A stretch of DNA of 64,000 nucleotides from Parafrankia irregularis (lineage in GTDB: Bacteria; Actinomycetota; Actinomycetes; Frankiales; Frankiaceae). A model generated the notes under the pieces. The model was not told the DNA's origin. It was given only the letters and a program-made list of their open reading frames with translations, and did not search any database. Of this stretch, positions 27,197-35,873 are shown piece after piece. The translations under genes were made by a program, and so were the position numbers. The stretch lies in contig NZ_FAOZ01000038.1 in assembly GCF_001536285.1 (NCBI RefSeq), forward strand, positions 1 through 64,000, given 5' to 3'. The first letter of the stretch is position 1; every line of letters begins with the position of its first letter.

Positions 27197-28516
27197 ATGA
27201 AGCGCACCAGGATCTCTCGCCCGACCGTGCCCAGTCACAGAGAGGCTCGACACCGAACGCGAGTGCGCTTAGCCGCGGTGGCCGCGTTATCCGCGAGCCT
27301 TTTCACGGTCGCGGCCTGCGGCAGTGGTGACGACGACTCCAGCACCACGGCCACCAGCGGTGCTGGCACCGCCAACGCATCCGACGTGCTCGGGCCGTCC
27401 GCTCCGGCGAAGGGCGACCCGGTGCGGATCGGGATCATCTCCGATGGCAAGGGCCCGGTCTCGGACCTCGCCTACGAAAGCCGAGTGGCCGACGCCACGA
27501 TCGCCTACCTGAACGAACATCATTCCGGGATCGCCGGCCGCCCCATCAGCCTGGTCAAGTGCGAGACCCTCGCCGACCCGGGCAAGGGAACCGACTGCGC
27601 GAACCGGATGGTGGAGGAGGACGTCGTCGCCGTCGTCGTCGGATCATCCTCGGTCGGGGAAAGCATCTGGGAACCGTTGCACCAGGCGAAGATCCCGCTG
27701 ATGTTCGCCAACACGACCGCCACCGGGCCGCTGAAGGACAGTGACACGACCTTCAATCTGACCGACCCGTACTTCGGCCAGATCAACCTCCCCGCCGACA
27801 AGGCCAAGGAGGCCGGCGTCAGGAAGGTGACCGCGGTCGTCATCGACGTCCCGACCGCCACGGCCTTCTACAAGTCGATCGCACCGCGGATGTTCAGGGA
27901 AAAGGGCCTCACTCTCGACGTCGTCGCCGTTCCCGCCGGGACGGCCGACATGACGGCGCAGATGCAGGACATCGCCTCCGGTGAGCCGGGCGTGGTGTCG
28001 ATCATCGGCGGCGACTCGTTCTGCATCAGCGCGCTGAACGGTCTGCGGGCCGTCGGCTATGACGGCCCGACGGTCGCGATCGGGCTGTGCATCACCGACG
28101 CGACACGCAAGGCGGTGCCGGCGTCCACGCTCAGGGGGATGTCCGTCAGCGCGACCGCGCCGGTCGGCACCGACAACTCCTCGACCGGCCTGCTCCAGGC
28201 CGTCGTGAGCACCTACGGCCACGACATCGACGTCAGGCGCGCTGGCACGATGAGCATGTTCACCGTGGTCGCCGCCTTCGGCGCGGCCGTCGAGAAGCTC
28301 ACCGGGGACGTCACAGCCGCGTCCGTCACCGCCGCGATCAAGGCGATGCCGGCGCAGGAGCTGCCGGGCGCCGAGGGCCTGAGCTTCCGGTGCAATGGCA
28401 AGGCCTACCCGGAGCAGCCCGCGGTGTGCGTCCGCGGCGGGCTCGTCGCGACCCTGGACGACAAGGGCCAGCCGGCCGGTTACACGCCGGTCGGGGTCTC
28501 CGCGATCGAGGACTGA
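27197..28516 (+). CDS. Branched-chain-type ABC substrate-binding lipoprotein
   Basis: 439 residues. A basic N-end, hydrophobic stretch and lipobox TVAAC (Cys about residue 41) mark a lipoprotein. The mature part is a type I periplasmic-binding fold of the LivK/Peripla_BP_6 kind: PVRIGIISDGKGPVSDLAYE, ATIAYLNEHHSGIAGRPISL, CANRMVEEDVVAVVVGSSS, IPLMFANTT, VVSIIGGDSFCI. It would capture a small ligand outside the cell. No permease or ATPase genes accompany it, so it must use a transporter encoded elsewhere or act as a sensor. Its place directly after the two CoA-transferase genes suggests the ligand is the acid they activate. A strong hairpin follows. Confidence 0.92.
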   Translation: MKRTRISRPTVPSHREARHRTRVRLAAVAALSASLFTVAACGSGDDDSSTTATSGAGTANASDVLGPSAPAKGDPVRIGIISDGKGPVSDLAYESRVADATIAYLNEHHSGIAGRPISLVKCETLADPGKGTDCANRMVEEDVVAVVVGSSSVGESIWEPLHQAKIPLMFANTTATGPLKDSDTTFNLTDPYFGQINLPADKAKEAGVRKVTAVVIDVPTATAFYKSIAPRMFREKGLTLDVVAVPAGTADMTAQMQDIASGEPGVVSIIGGDSFCISALNGLRAVGYDGPTVAIGLCITDATRKAVPASTLRGMSVSATAPVGTDNSSTGLLQAVVSTYGHDIDVRRAGTMSMFTVVAAFGAAVEKLTGDVTAASVTAAIKAMPAQELPGAEGLSFRCNGKAYPEQPAVCVRGGLVATLDDKGQPAGYTPVGVSAIED

Positions 28517-28589
28517 GCCCGGCCGCTGCAACGCGGCGTGATCCGACAGGAACGACGCCCGGCGGTTGGGCTGGCGGCATCGGCCCGAC

Positions 28590-28634
28590 CCCTGTGAGTC
28601 GCCCGCACCGGCGTGGTGCGGGCGACTCACAGGG
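28590..28634. terminator. 20-bp perfect hairpin between convergent genes
   Basis: The arms 28590-28609 and 28615-28634 are perfect inverted copies with a 5-base loop (ggcgt). It sits between the binding-protein gene and the convergent TetR gene, so it probably ends both transcripts. No T-run follows, as is common in high-GC actinobacteria. Confidence 0.7.
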
Positions 28635-28691
28635 CCGCTTCACCAGCGGTCGCAGATATCGCGGATACGCGGATATCCATGCGGAAAGCCG

Positions 28692-29447
28692 CTACCGCGC
28701 AGCGGCTGGAGAAGCTCCCACCACCGCGTCACCGACCGCGATGGAATCATCGTCACCGGCTCCCTGCCGCCACCGGCGGCCCACCGGATTGCCACCGGCG
28801 GCGGAACCGCGGCCCGAGAGCACATCGGCCACCACATCAGTCAACATCATCGCAAGGTTTCCCGGCGTAGTCTCCACCTGTGCACTGACCCATTTGACAA
28901 CTCCGCCGTCACCGGTTCCGAACAACACCAACAACAGCGCGCTCGCCACTCGGTAAAGGCGTTCCGTCTCACTGATCCCTGGCGTGAGCGGGGTGAGAAG
29001 CTCGACGACCGCCTCGCTCTGCGGGGTGGCCTTCGACGTGGTGAGGTGCTGGTATTCCGGATCATTCATCACCGCGATCAGGAACGGATGGTAGAACCGG
29101 CCGGTCTCGTGGCCGGCCATCTCGTTCGCGGCGACGACCATCGCGTTCGCGATGTCACGAAAACTGACATCGCGATCCGGGACGTTCAATGCGAAGATTC
29201 GTTCGATATCGGCGCGGAGCCCCCCTGTCCGGGCCTCAAGGATCGCGCTCACCAACCCGGCCTTGGAGCCGAAGTGATAATGAATCGCGTCCCGACTGAC
29301 GCCGGCCTCCGCCGTGATCTGCCGAGTGGAGGTCCGCGCGATTCCCTGATCAGCGAACAGTCGCTCAGCCACCCTGAGCAGCTGCTGGCGGGTGTTGACG
29401 CCACGTGCATCAGGGCGAACGTCCGAAGAATCAGGAGAAGGCGCCAC
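28692..29447 (-). CDS. TetR family transcriptional regulator
   Basis: About 251 residues from GTG 29447; the start is uncertain because longer frames are open and no strong ribosome site is visible. The DNA-binding part is clear: NTRQQLLRVAERLFADQGIA, TSTRQITAEAGVSRDAIHYHF, GSKAGLVSAILEARTGGL. The C-terminal part resembles TetR_C regulators with FYHPFLIAVMNDPEYQHL and ends in a low-complexity Gly/Arg/Asp tail of about 40 residues. It is convergent with the CoA-transferase operon and is the most likely controller of it. Ligand unknown. Confidence 0.88.
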   Translation of the reverse strand: MAPSPDSSDVRPDARGVNTRQQLLRVAERLFADQGIARTSTRQITAEAGVSRDAIHYHFGSKAGLVSAILEARTGGLRADIERIFALNVPDRDVSFRDIANAMVVAANEMAGHETGRFYHPFLIAVMNDPEYQHLTTSKATPQSEAVVELLTPLTPGISETERLYRVASALLLVLFGTGDGGVVKWVSAQVETTPGNLAMMLTDVVADVLSGRGSAAGGNPVGRRWRQGAGDDDSIAVGDAVVGASPAAAR

Positions 29448-29794
29448 GAACGACCAGTCTACCGCAACCGCATACCCGCCGCGATTCGCCACTTTGTCGA
29501 ACCCTGATACGAAATTCACTCGCTCGCGGCCACACCACCCGTGGACGGCATGCGGAAAGCCGCCGCCCGCACGGAGACCACCGCGCGGCGGGCATTGTCC
29601 GGCGGACGATGACGACCGGCCGGACACCGCCTTCACGTCGGCCCGGCGACAACCAACCGCCGACATCCGCCGGTGACCGCGGCAAACTCCTCCGGTCAGC
29701 TGACCGGCTCCATGCGGAGATGGTTGGATTCCGGCACGGATGCCGCCCGCACGGCGATGGCGAGGGCGGCGCGACGAGGGGAGCCGGACGACAC
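29448..29794. other. Intergenic between divergent genes
   Basis: About 350 bases between the TetR gene and the DUF4190 gene. It is somewhat less GC-rich near 29490-29530, probably where the two promoters lie. No gene, repeat or clear operator is seen. Confidence 0.4.
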
Positions 29795-30397
29795 GTGAGC
29801 GACGACAAGGGATCCCCCTGGAACCCGGGCCAGGCGGCACCGGGTCAGGGCGGGCCTGGCGGGGGCTACCCGCCATACCCGGACCAGGGCACGAGCAGCG
29901 GTTCCGCCTACCCGCAGAACCCGCAGAACCCGGGGTATCCGGCATATCCGTCGCCTGCTCCGGGTAACCAGCCGGCGCCGGGATTCGGCTATCCGCCCGG
30001 TGGTCAGGGCTACCCGCCTCCGGGCTACGGCCCCTACGGCGGTGGAGTGCAGCCCCGAAACGGTCTCGGCGTCGCCGCGCTGGTCCTCGGCGTGATCGCG
30101 ATCCTGACCTGCTGGACCGTCATCGGCGGCATCCTGCTCGGCATCGCAGCGTTGGTCTGCGGTTTCCTCGGCCGCGGCCGGGCGAAGCGCCAGGAGGCCA
30201 CCAACGGCGGCATGGCGCTGGCCGGCATCATCACCGGCGCGCTCGGCGCGGTGCTCGCCGTGATCTTCCTGATCGCGGTTGTCGCAATCTCCGACGAGGT
30301 GCAGGACCTCCAGACCTGTCTGGACGATGCCGGCACCAGCCAGACCGCGCAGGACCAGTGCGCCCAGGAGTTCGCGGACGACCTGAACGGCAACTGA
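29795..30397 (+). CDS. DUF4190 membrane protein with Pro/Gly/Tyr-rich N-terminus
   Basis: 200 residues from GTG 29795, with GAGGGGAG upstream. The first 85 residues are a low-complexity Pro-Gly-Tyr-Gln tail (YPQNPQNPGYPAYPSP). Two membrane spans follow: GVAALVLGVIAILTCWTVIG continuing to ALVCGFLG, and LAGIITGALGAVLAVIFLIA, with the conserved GRGRAKRQEA loop between, the pattern of DUF4190. The last 35 residues form a short external tail with two Cys (LQTCLDDAG, DQCAQEF) that may form a disulfide. Function unknown; such proteins are common in actinobacterial membranes. Convergent with the molybdenum hydroxylase genes, separated by a hairpin. Confidence 0.8.
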   Translation: MSDDKGSPWNPGQAAPGQGGPGGGYPPYPDQGTSSGSAYPQNPQNPGYPAYPSPAPGNQPAPGFGYPPGGQGYPPPGYGPYGGGVQPRNGLGVAALVLGVIAILTCWTVIGGILLGIAALVCGFLGRGRAKRQEATNGGMALAGIITGALGAVLAVIFLIAVVAISDEVQDLQTCLDDAGTSQTAQDQCAQEFADDLNGN

Positions 30398-30477
30398 CGG
30401 GGCCACCACCCAGATGGCGCCACATCCCGGGCGGTGCCCGCTGACGGCATCATCAGCGTGAGCCCGGGGCCTCGCAC

Positions 30478-30503
30478 CGCGGTCATCTGGCGCGATGACC
30501 GCG
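30478..30503. terminator. Hairpin between convergent genes
   Basis: A perfect 10-bp stem (CGCGGTCATC / GATGACCGCG) with a 6-base loop lies between the end of the DUF4190 gene and the end of the long catabolic operon. Likely a bidirectional terminator; no T-run. Confidence 0.55.
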
Positions 30504-30550
30504 TCCGGGCCGCGGGGGGTGACGCCGGGTGCGGCGAATGGTCCGGTGAG

Positions 30551-32947
30551 TCACGTCCCGGCTGACGGCTCGGCGGCGGCCTGGGCGGCCTTCCAGACGC
30601 GTTCCGGGTGCAGGGGAAGCTCGCGGATGTGGGTGCCGAGTGCCTCGGCGACCGCGTTGCCGATCGCGGCGGGCACCGCCGGGGAGCCCGTCTCCCCCAG
30701 GCCGTGGATGCGGGCACCGTCCGGTCCGGCCGGGTCCTCGGTCATGCCGACGGTGAACGTCTCCGGCAGGTCGCGCACCGACGGGACCCGGTAGTCGAGC
30801 AGGCTGTCGTTGAGCAGCGCCCCCGACTCGCCGCCCCAGACCATCGCCTCCGAGAGGGCCTGCCCGATCCCGAACGCGACGTTCCCCTCACACTGCAGCT
30901 CGGCGAAGGTGGGGTGGACGACCCGCCCGGCGTACGACTCGACGTGCAGGTCGACGACACGCACCGTGCCGGTCTCCAGGTCGACCTCGACCTCGGCGGC
31001 CGCGGCGGCATGGTAGAAGTGCGGCGTCACGACGCCCTGACCGGTCTCGGGGTCCAGGCCCCCGTCGCTGGCGTGCACCTCGGAGACGGTGACGCCGCCG
31101 AGCTTCGCCCGGGAGATCAGCTCGGCGTAGCTCAGACCGGGGCCGAGGCCGCTGCGGATGCGGTCGGCGCGCACGTCCACCGCGGTCGCCGGCACGCCCA
31201 GCAGCGCACCGGCGCGGCGGGCGAGCTCGCCGCGCAGCCGCTCTCCGGCGCGTTCGACGGCCACGCCCATCATCAGCGTCGAGCGTGACGAGCTGGTGGT
31301 CTGGTCCCAGGCGGTGACGGCCGAGTCCGGGTAGGTGACGTGCACCCGCTCGAGCGGGACGCCGGTCGCGTCGGCGGCGAGCTGGGCGAGCACCGTCCGC
31401 GCGCCCTGGCCGATCTCCACCGTGGAGCACACGACGGTGAGGTTGGCGTCCTCGTCGAGCTTGAGCGCCACGGTGGACGTCGACGGTGTCACGGTCGTCT
31501 TCAGGATGGTCGAGACGCCCTTGCCGCGCACGATCCCGGGGGCGACAACGACCCGCCGGGCGGACGCCGGGCCGGGTTTCCAGCCGATGCGGTCGCAGGC
31601 GGTGTCGAGCAGCGCGGCGAGGTGGAAGTCCTCGATGGTCTGCCCGGTGGCGAACGCATCCCCCGGGCGGAGCAGGACGCGGTGGCGCAGTTCGGCGGGG
31701 TCGAGGTCGAGGTGCTCGGCGATGAGGTCGGTGTGGTTCTCGTACGCCCAGGCAACCTGGGGGATGGCGTACCCGCGGAACCCGCCCGACGGGGTGGTGT
31801 TGGTGTAGACGGCGTAGGAGTCGATCGACACGTTCGGGATGTCGTAGGGCCCGGCGGAGCTGTAGCCGCCGTTCTTGATGGTCCGCGGGGAGATGTCGGC
31901 GTAGGCACCGGCGCCCCACAGCACCTCCACCCGACGGGCCAGCAGGGTGCCGTCGGAGCGGAAGCCGGTGCGGATGCGCACCACCGAGCTGTGCCGGGCG
32001 ACGGTGGCGAACTCCTCCGCCCGGGTCAGCTCGACGCGCACCGGCCGGCCGCGGACCGCCCAGGCGAGCACGGCGACGAGCGGCTCCAGCCGCGGGTACG
32101 TCTTCGCCCCGTAGGCACCGCCCACGTTGAGCACCCGTACCCGTACCCGGCTCTCGGGCAGCCTCAGCGTCTCGGCGACCTGACTGCGCACGGTGAAGGG
32201 GGAGGCGGCCGACGTCCATATGTCGACCGTGTCACCGCGCACCGTCGCGATCGTGACGTGCGGCTCCAGCGGCACATGCTGCTGCTGGGGGGTGCGGAAC
32301 TCGTGGGAGAGGATGTGGTCGGAGGCGGCGAACCCGGCGTCGACGTCGCCGCGACGCAGCCTGAAGTGGTTGCAGACGTTGCCGCCGTCGTCGGTGTGCA
32401 GGACGAGGTCGGGAAAGGTCATGACGTCCCGGGTCGGCACGTGCTCGTGCAGGATCGGGGCGTCGGGGGCCATCGCCGCGTCGGGGGTGAACACCGCCGG
32501 CAGCACGTCGTAGTCGACGGTGATGGTGGCGGCGGCCTCGCGGGCGGTGTCGACGTCGCGGGCGATGACCGCGGCGACCGGCTCGCCGGCGAACCGGACC
32601 CGGCCGATGGCCAGCACGGGCCGGTCGGGCAGCACCGGCCCGTAGTACGGGAAGGGCCCGTCCGGCTGCTCCTGCCAGCGGGTCAGGTCCTCACCGGTGA
32701 CGACCGCGACCACACCGCGGGTGGCCCGGGCGGCCGTTACGTCGACCGAGCGCAGGTGGGCGTGGGCGTGCGGGCTGCGCACCAGCACCGCGTGCAGGCA
32801 GCCGGCCGGGACCCGGTCGATGAGGTACGGGAACCGCCCGATCGTGCGGTCGCGGGCGTCACCGACGTCCACCCTGCGCCCGGCCACCTTCATCCCGGGG
32901 TGGCCACCGGCCCGAGCGCGGGGGGCGGTGTCCGCCTCGGGGGTCAC
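30551..32947 (-). CDS. Molybdenum hydroxylase large (Mo-cofactor) subunit, copy 1
   Basis: 798 residues, GTG start overlapping the 2Fe-2S gene stop by four bases. The a/b-hammerhead domain (about 20-130: DRTIGRFPYLIDRV, RSPHAHAHLRSVDV) precedes the Mo-binding part: LEPHVTIATV, NVGGAYGAKTYPRLEP, GGFRGYAIPQVAWAYE, VEIGQGARTVLAQLAA, and the C-terminal GLGETGSPAVPAAIGNA, whose Glu is the catalytic base of the xanthine oxidase family. The GFRGYAIPQ loop is not the CO dehydrogenase loop (AYRCSFR), so it is an aromatic or aldehyde hydroxylase. It uses water to hydroxylate its substrate and passes electrons to the 2Fe-2S and FAD subunits encoded upstream. Last gene of the operon. Confidence 0.93.
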   Translation of the reverse strand: MTPEADTAPRARAGGHPGMKVAGRRVDVGDARDRTIGRFPYLIDRVPAGCLHAVLVRSPHAHAHLRSVDVTAARATRGVVAVVTGEDLTRWQEQPDGPFPYYGPVLPDRPVLAIGRVRFAGEPVAAVIARDVDTAREAAATITVDYDVLPAVFTPDAAMAPDAPILHEHVPTRDVMTFPDLVLHTDDGGNVCNHFRLRRGDVDAGFAASDHILSHEFRTPQQQHVPLEPHVTIATVRGDTVDIWTSAASPFTVRSQVAETLRLPESRVRVRVLNVGGAYGAKTYPRLEPLVAVLAWAVRGRPVRVELTRAEEFATVARHSSVVRIRTGFRSDGTLLARRVEVLWGAGAYADISPRTIKNGGYSSAGPYDIPNVSIDSYAVYTNTTPSGGFRGYAIPQVAWAYENHTDLIAEHLDLDPAELRHRVLLRPGDAFATGQTIEDFHLAALLDTACDRIGWKPGPASARRVVVAPGIVRGKGVSTILKTTVTPSTSTVALKLDEDANLTVVCSTVEIGQGARTVLAQLAADATGVPLERVHVTYPDSAVTAWDQTTSSSRSTLMMGVAVERAGERLRGELARRAGALLGVPATAVDVRADRIRSGLGPGLSYAELISRAKLGGVTVSEVHASDGGLDPETGQGVVTPHFYHAAAAAEVEVDLETGTVRVVDLHVESYAGRVVHPTFAELQCEGNVAFGIGQALSEAMVWGGESGALLNDSLLDYRVPSVRDLPETFTVGMTEDPAGPDGARIHGLGETGSPAVPAAIGNAVAEALGTHIRELPLHPERVWKAAQAAAEPSAGT

Positions 32948-33528
32948 GGGTGTGCCACCTGCGCCGCGCCCGCGCCCGCGGCGGCGGAGGGGCGGGCGTA
33001 GCCGGCGGTGGGGCCCGTGTAGGGGGTGCCGTCGTCGTGGTGGCCGCGCATCCGGTCACGGGCGTCGAGCACCGCGTCCATGATCTTGACGTAGCTGCCG
33101 CAGCGGCACAGGTTGCCGGACAGCTCGGCGCGGATGCGGTCGCGGGAGGCGTCCGGCTCCCGCTCCAGCAGCGACACCGCGGTCAGGATGAACCCAGGGG
33201 TGCAGTACGAGCACTGGAACGCCGTGTGGTCGATGAACGCCTGCTGCACGGGGTGCAGCTCCCCCGGCCGGGCCAGTCCCTCGACGGTGCGCACCGGCCG
33301 GGCGCCGACCACCTGGGCGGGCAGCAGGCAGGAGCTCGCCGGCGCGCCGTCGACCAGCACCGTGCACGAGCCGCAGGCCCCGGCGGTGCAGCCGGGCCGG
33401 GCGCCGAACAGGTCGAGCTCGCGGCGCAGCACGTCGAGCAGGGTGTGGTGGCCGCGCGGGCGGACCTCGACCTCGTCGTCGTTCACGACCAGGCGCAGCG
33501 GCTGTCGCGGGTCGTCGTTGGCCGTCAA
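32944..33528 (-). CDS. Molybdenum hydroxylase 2Fe-2S subunit
   Basis: 194 residues from a TTG preceded by GAGAGG; the start overlaps the previous stop as TTGA. Plant-ferredoxin-like cluster: GCTAGACGSC (C-x4-C-x2-C) with a fourth Cys in ASSCLLPA. Second [2Fe-2S] motif: FQCSYCTPGF and NLCRCGSY. About 160 residues is the family norm; the extra 30 at the C-terminus are flexible (Gly/Ala/His). It carries electrons from the Mo centre to FAD. It lies between two large-subunit genes with 4-base overlaps on both sides, so it may serve both. Confidence 0.93.
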   Translation of the reverse strand: MTANDDPRQPLRLVVNDDEVEVRPRGHHTLLDVLRRELDLFGARPGCTAGACGSCTVLVDGAPASSCLLPAQVVGARPVRTVEGLARPGELHPVQQAFIDHTAFQCSYCTPGFILTAVSLLEREPDASRDRIRAELSGNLCRCGSYVKIMDAVLDARDRMRGHHDDGTPYTGPTAGYARPSAAAGAGAAQVAHP

Positions 33529-35873
33529 CGCGCGATCCTCTCGTAGTCGGCCCGGTCACCCGGGGAGCTGTCGCGGTGGCGCTGGTGCTGGTGCTGGCCT
33601 GGATCGCGCAGTGCGGCGAGCACCCGTTCCGGGCGCAGCGGCAGGTCGGTGAGGACGACGCCGGTCGCGTCCGCGACGGCGGCGGCGACGGCGGGCGCGA
33701 CCGGTGGCACCGCGGTCTCCCCCAGGCCGTAGATCTCGTCGTCGGGCCCGCCGAGCAGGTCGACGGTGATCTCGGGGAGGTCGCTCAGCGCGGGCATCCG
33801 GTAGTCGAGCAGGTCACGCTGCGCCTGGCCGCCGGCCGGGTCGAGGCCGAGCTCCTCACCGAGGACGGAGCCCAAGCCCAGGATCACCGCGCCTTCGACC
33901 TGCATGCGAGCCTCCACCGGGTTGACGACCCGGCCCGCCCAGACCGCGGCGTGGTAGCGCAGGACCCGGACCCGCCCGGTCTCCAGGTCGACGGCGACCT
34001 CGGCGGCGCCGCTCGCCTGGTGCCAGCGGGACGAGGCGATGCCCTGGCCGGTCTCGTGGTCCAGACCGCCCGTCGACGCGTACTCGCCCTCGCAGCGCAG
34101 CTGGCCGGCGCGCAGCACGGTGACCAGCTCGCCGTAGCCGAACGCCGCCGTCCCGGCCTGGACCCGGCCACCCCCCACCTGGACCTGTTCGACGGGAACG
34201 CCGCAGTGGTCCGCGGCGAGGCGGGCGAGCAGCTCGCGCAGGTTCCGGCAGGCGTCCCGCACGGCGCCGCCCATCGCGATCGTGGACCGAGACGAGCTGG
34301 TCTGCTGGTCGTAGGGGGTCACGTCGGTGTCGGGCAGGCTGACCGACACCATCCGCTCACCGATGCCCAGGGCCTCGGCGGCGAGCCGGGCCAGCGCCAG
34401 GTGGGCACCCTGGCCCATCTCGACGGTGCTGGTCAGCACCTGCAGGCTGCCGTCCCGGTTGAGCAGCACCGCGGCCTGGGAGACCGACGGGGTGTTGGTG
34501 CCCTTGACCGTCAGCGCGAGACCCCGGCCGCGGGCCTCCCGCACCTCGGTTCCCGGCCACTCGGTTCCCGGCCACTGCGGGGGGATCGGCTCCCGGCCGA
34601 ACGCGTTCTCGGCGACGTCGAGAAGGGTGTCGTAGTGGCAGTCGGTCATCGACTCGCCGGTGACGTTGCGGGAGCCGTCGCGCAGCAGGTTCACCCGGCG
34701 GACCTGGCGCGGGTCCAGACCCAGGCGGCGGGCGATCTGCTCGGTCTGGCCCTCGTAGGCGAACGCGGCCTGCGGTGAGGCGTACCCGCGGAACGCTCCG
34801 GCCGGCGGGCGGTTGGTGTACACGGCGTACACGTCGACCCAGATGTCGTCGATGTCGTAGGGCCCGCCGAAGCCGTACGCGCCGTTCTTGATCACGCGCG
34901 GGCTGATGTCGGCGTAGGCGCCGGCGTCGAACCAGGCGGTGACGTGCCGGGCGGTGATGCGGCCGTCGGCGCGGACCCCGGTCTCGATCGTGGAGCGGGT
35001 GGCGTGCCGGGTGACGGTGGTGAGGCTCTGCGCGCGGTCCAGGCTGACCCGGACGGGCCGGTCCATGGCCCGGGCGAGGCAGGCGGCGAGCGGCTCGATC
35101 TTCGCGTAGCACTTCGCCCCGAACGCACCGCCCAGGTGGAGGGTGCGTACGGTCACCCGGTCGAGCGCCACGCCGAGCATCTCGGCGAGCTGGACCCGCA
35201 CCTTGTACGGCGTCTGGGTCGCCGACCAGACGACGAGCCGCTCCGCGTCGGGCACCGCCAGCGCGATGTGGTTCTCCAGCGCGCCGTGGTGCATCGCCGG
35301 GGTGGTGAAGGTGTCGGTGAAGACGTGGTCGGCCCGCGCGAGCGCGCCGGGAGCGTCACCCTTGCGGATGACGAAGTGGTTGACCAGGTTGGTGCCCGGC
35401 TCCCGGCGCAGCCGGATCTCGGGGAACGCCGCGGACGGCTCGGCGTCGCGCGGGTGCAGCACCGCACCGGACGGCGGCAGGTCCAGCGCCGCGACCGGGT
35501 CCGTGACCAGCGGCAGCGGGTCGTAGATGACGCCGACGTGGCGCAGCGCCTCGTCGGCGTCATCCGGGTCGGTGGCCAGCGCGACCGCCACCGGCTCCCC
35601 GGCGTAGCGGACCCGTTCGACGGCCAGCGGCGGCTGGTCGCGCAGCACCGGGCCGAAGCGCAGTGGACGTCCACCGAGCGCCGCCTCCAGCTCGCGGCCG
35701 GAGAACACCGCGGCGACCCCGGGCACCAGCCGGGCCGCCGCGGTGTCGACGGCGAGCCGGGCGTGCGCGACGGGGGCGGTCAGCAGCCGGGCGTGCAGCA
35801 GGCCCGGGCCGACGTCCATGAGGTCGGCGAGCATCGGCAGCCCACCGGCGACCTTCGTCCGCGGGTCGATCAC
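33525..35873 (-). CDS. Molybdenum hydroxylase large (Mo-cofactor) subunit, copy 2
   Basis: 782 residues, GTG start overlapping the FAD-subunit stop (GTGA). Same plan as copy 1: hammerhead (about 1-110), then HHGALENHIALAV, HLGGAFGAKCYAKIEP, GAFRGYASPQAAFAYE, VEMGQGAHLALARLAA, and the C-terminal GLGETAVPPVAPAVAAA with catalytic Glu. It is clearly related to copy 1 yet well diverged throughout, so the two are not a fresh duplication. Probably acts on a different substrate or an intermediate of the same pathway, sharing the single 2Fe-2S and FAD subunits. Confidence 0.93.
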   Translation of the reverse strand: MIDPRTKVAGGLPMLADLMDVGPGLLHARLLTAPVAHARLAVDTAAARLVPGVAAVFSGRELEAALGGRPLRFGPVLRDQPPLAVERVRYAGEPVAVALATDPDDADEALRHVGVIYDPLPLVTDPVAALDLPPSGAVLHPRDAEPSAAFPEIRLRREPGTNLVNHFVIRKGDAPGALARADHVFTDTFTTPAMHHGALENHIALAVPDAERLVVWSATQTPYKVRVQLAEMLGVALDRVTVRTLHLGGAFGAKCYAKIEPLAACLARAMDRPVRVSLDRAQSLTTVTRHATRSTIETGVRADGRITARHVTAWFDAGAYADISPRVIKNGAYGFGGPYDIDDIWVDVYAVYTNRPPAGAFRGYASPQAAFAYEGQTEQIARRLGLDPRQVRRVNLLRDGSRNVTGESMTDCHYDTLLDVAENAFGREPIPPQWPGTEWPGTEVREARGRGLALTVKGTNTPSVSQAAVLLNRDGSLQVLTSTVEMGQGAHLALARLAAEALGIGERMVSVSLPDTDVTPYDQQTSSSRSTIAMGGAVRDACRNLRELLARLAADHCGVPVEQVQVGGGRVQAGTAAFGYGELVTVLRAGQLRCEGEYASTGGLDHETGQGIASSRWHQASGAAEVAVDLETGRVRVLRYHAAVWAGRVVNPVEARMQVEGAVILGLGSVLGEELGLDPAGGQAQRDLLDYRMPALSDLPEITVDLLGGPDDEIYGLGETAVPPVAPAVAAAVADATGVVLTDLPLRPERVLAALRDPGQHQHQRHRDSSPGDRADYERIAR

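Noticed and set aside
28590-28634. Insertion-sequence inverted repeat ends
   Set aside because: The arms are only 5 bases apart and sit between two convergent gene ends, which fits a terminator hairpin; no transposase is nearby.
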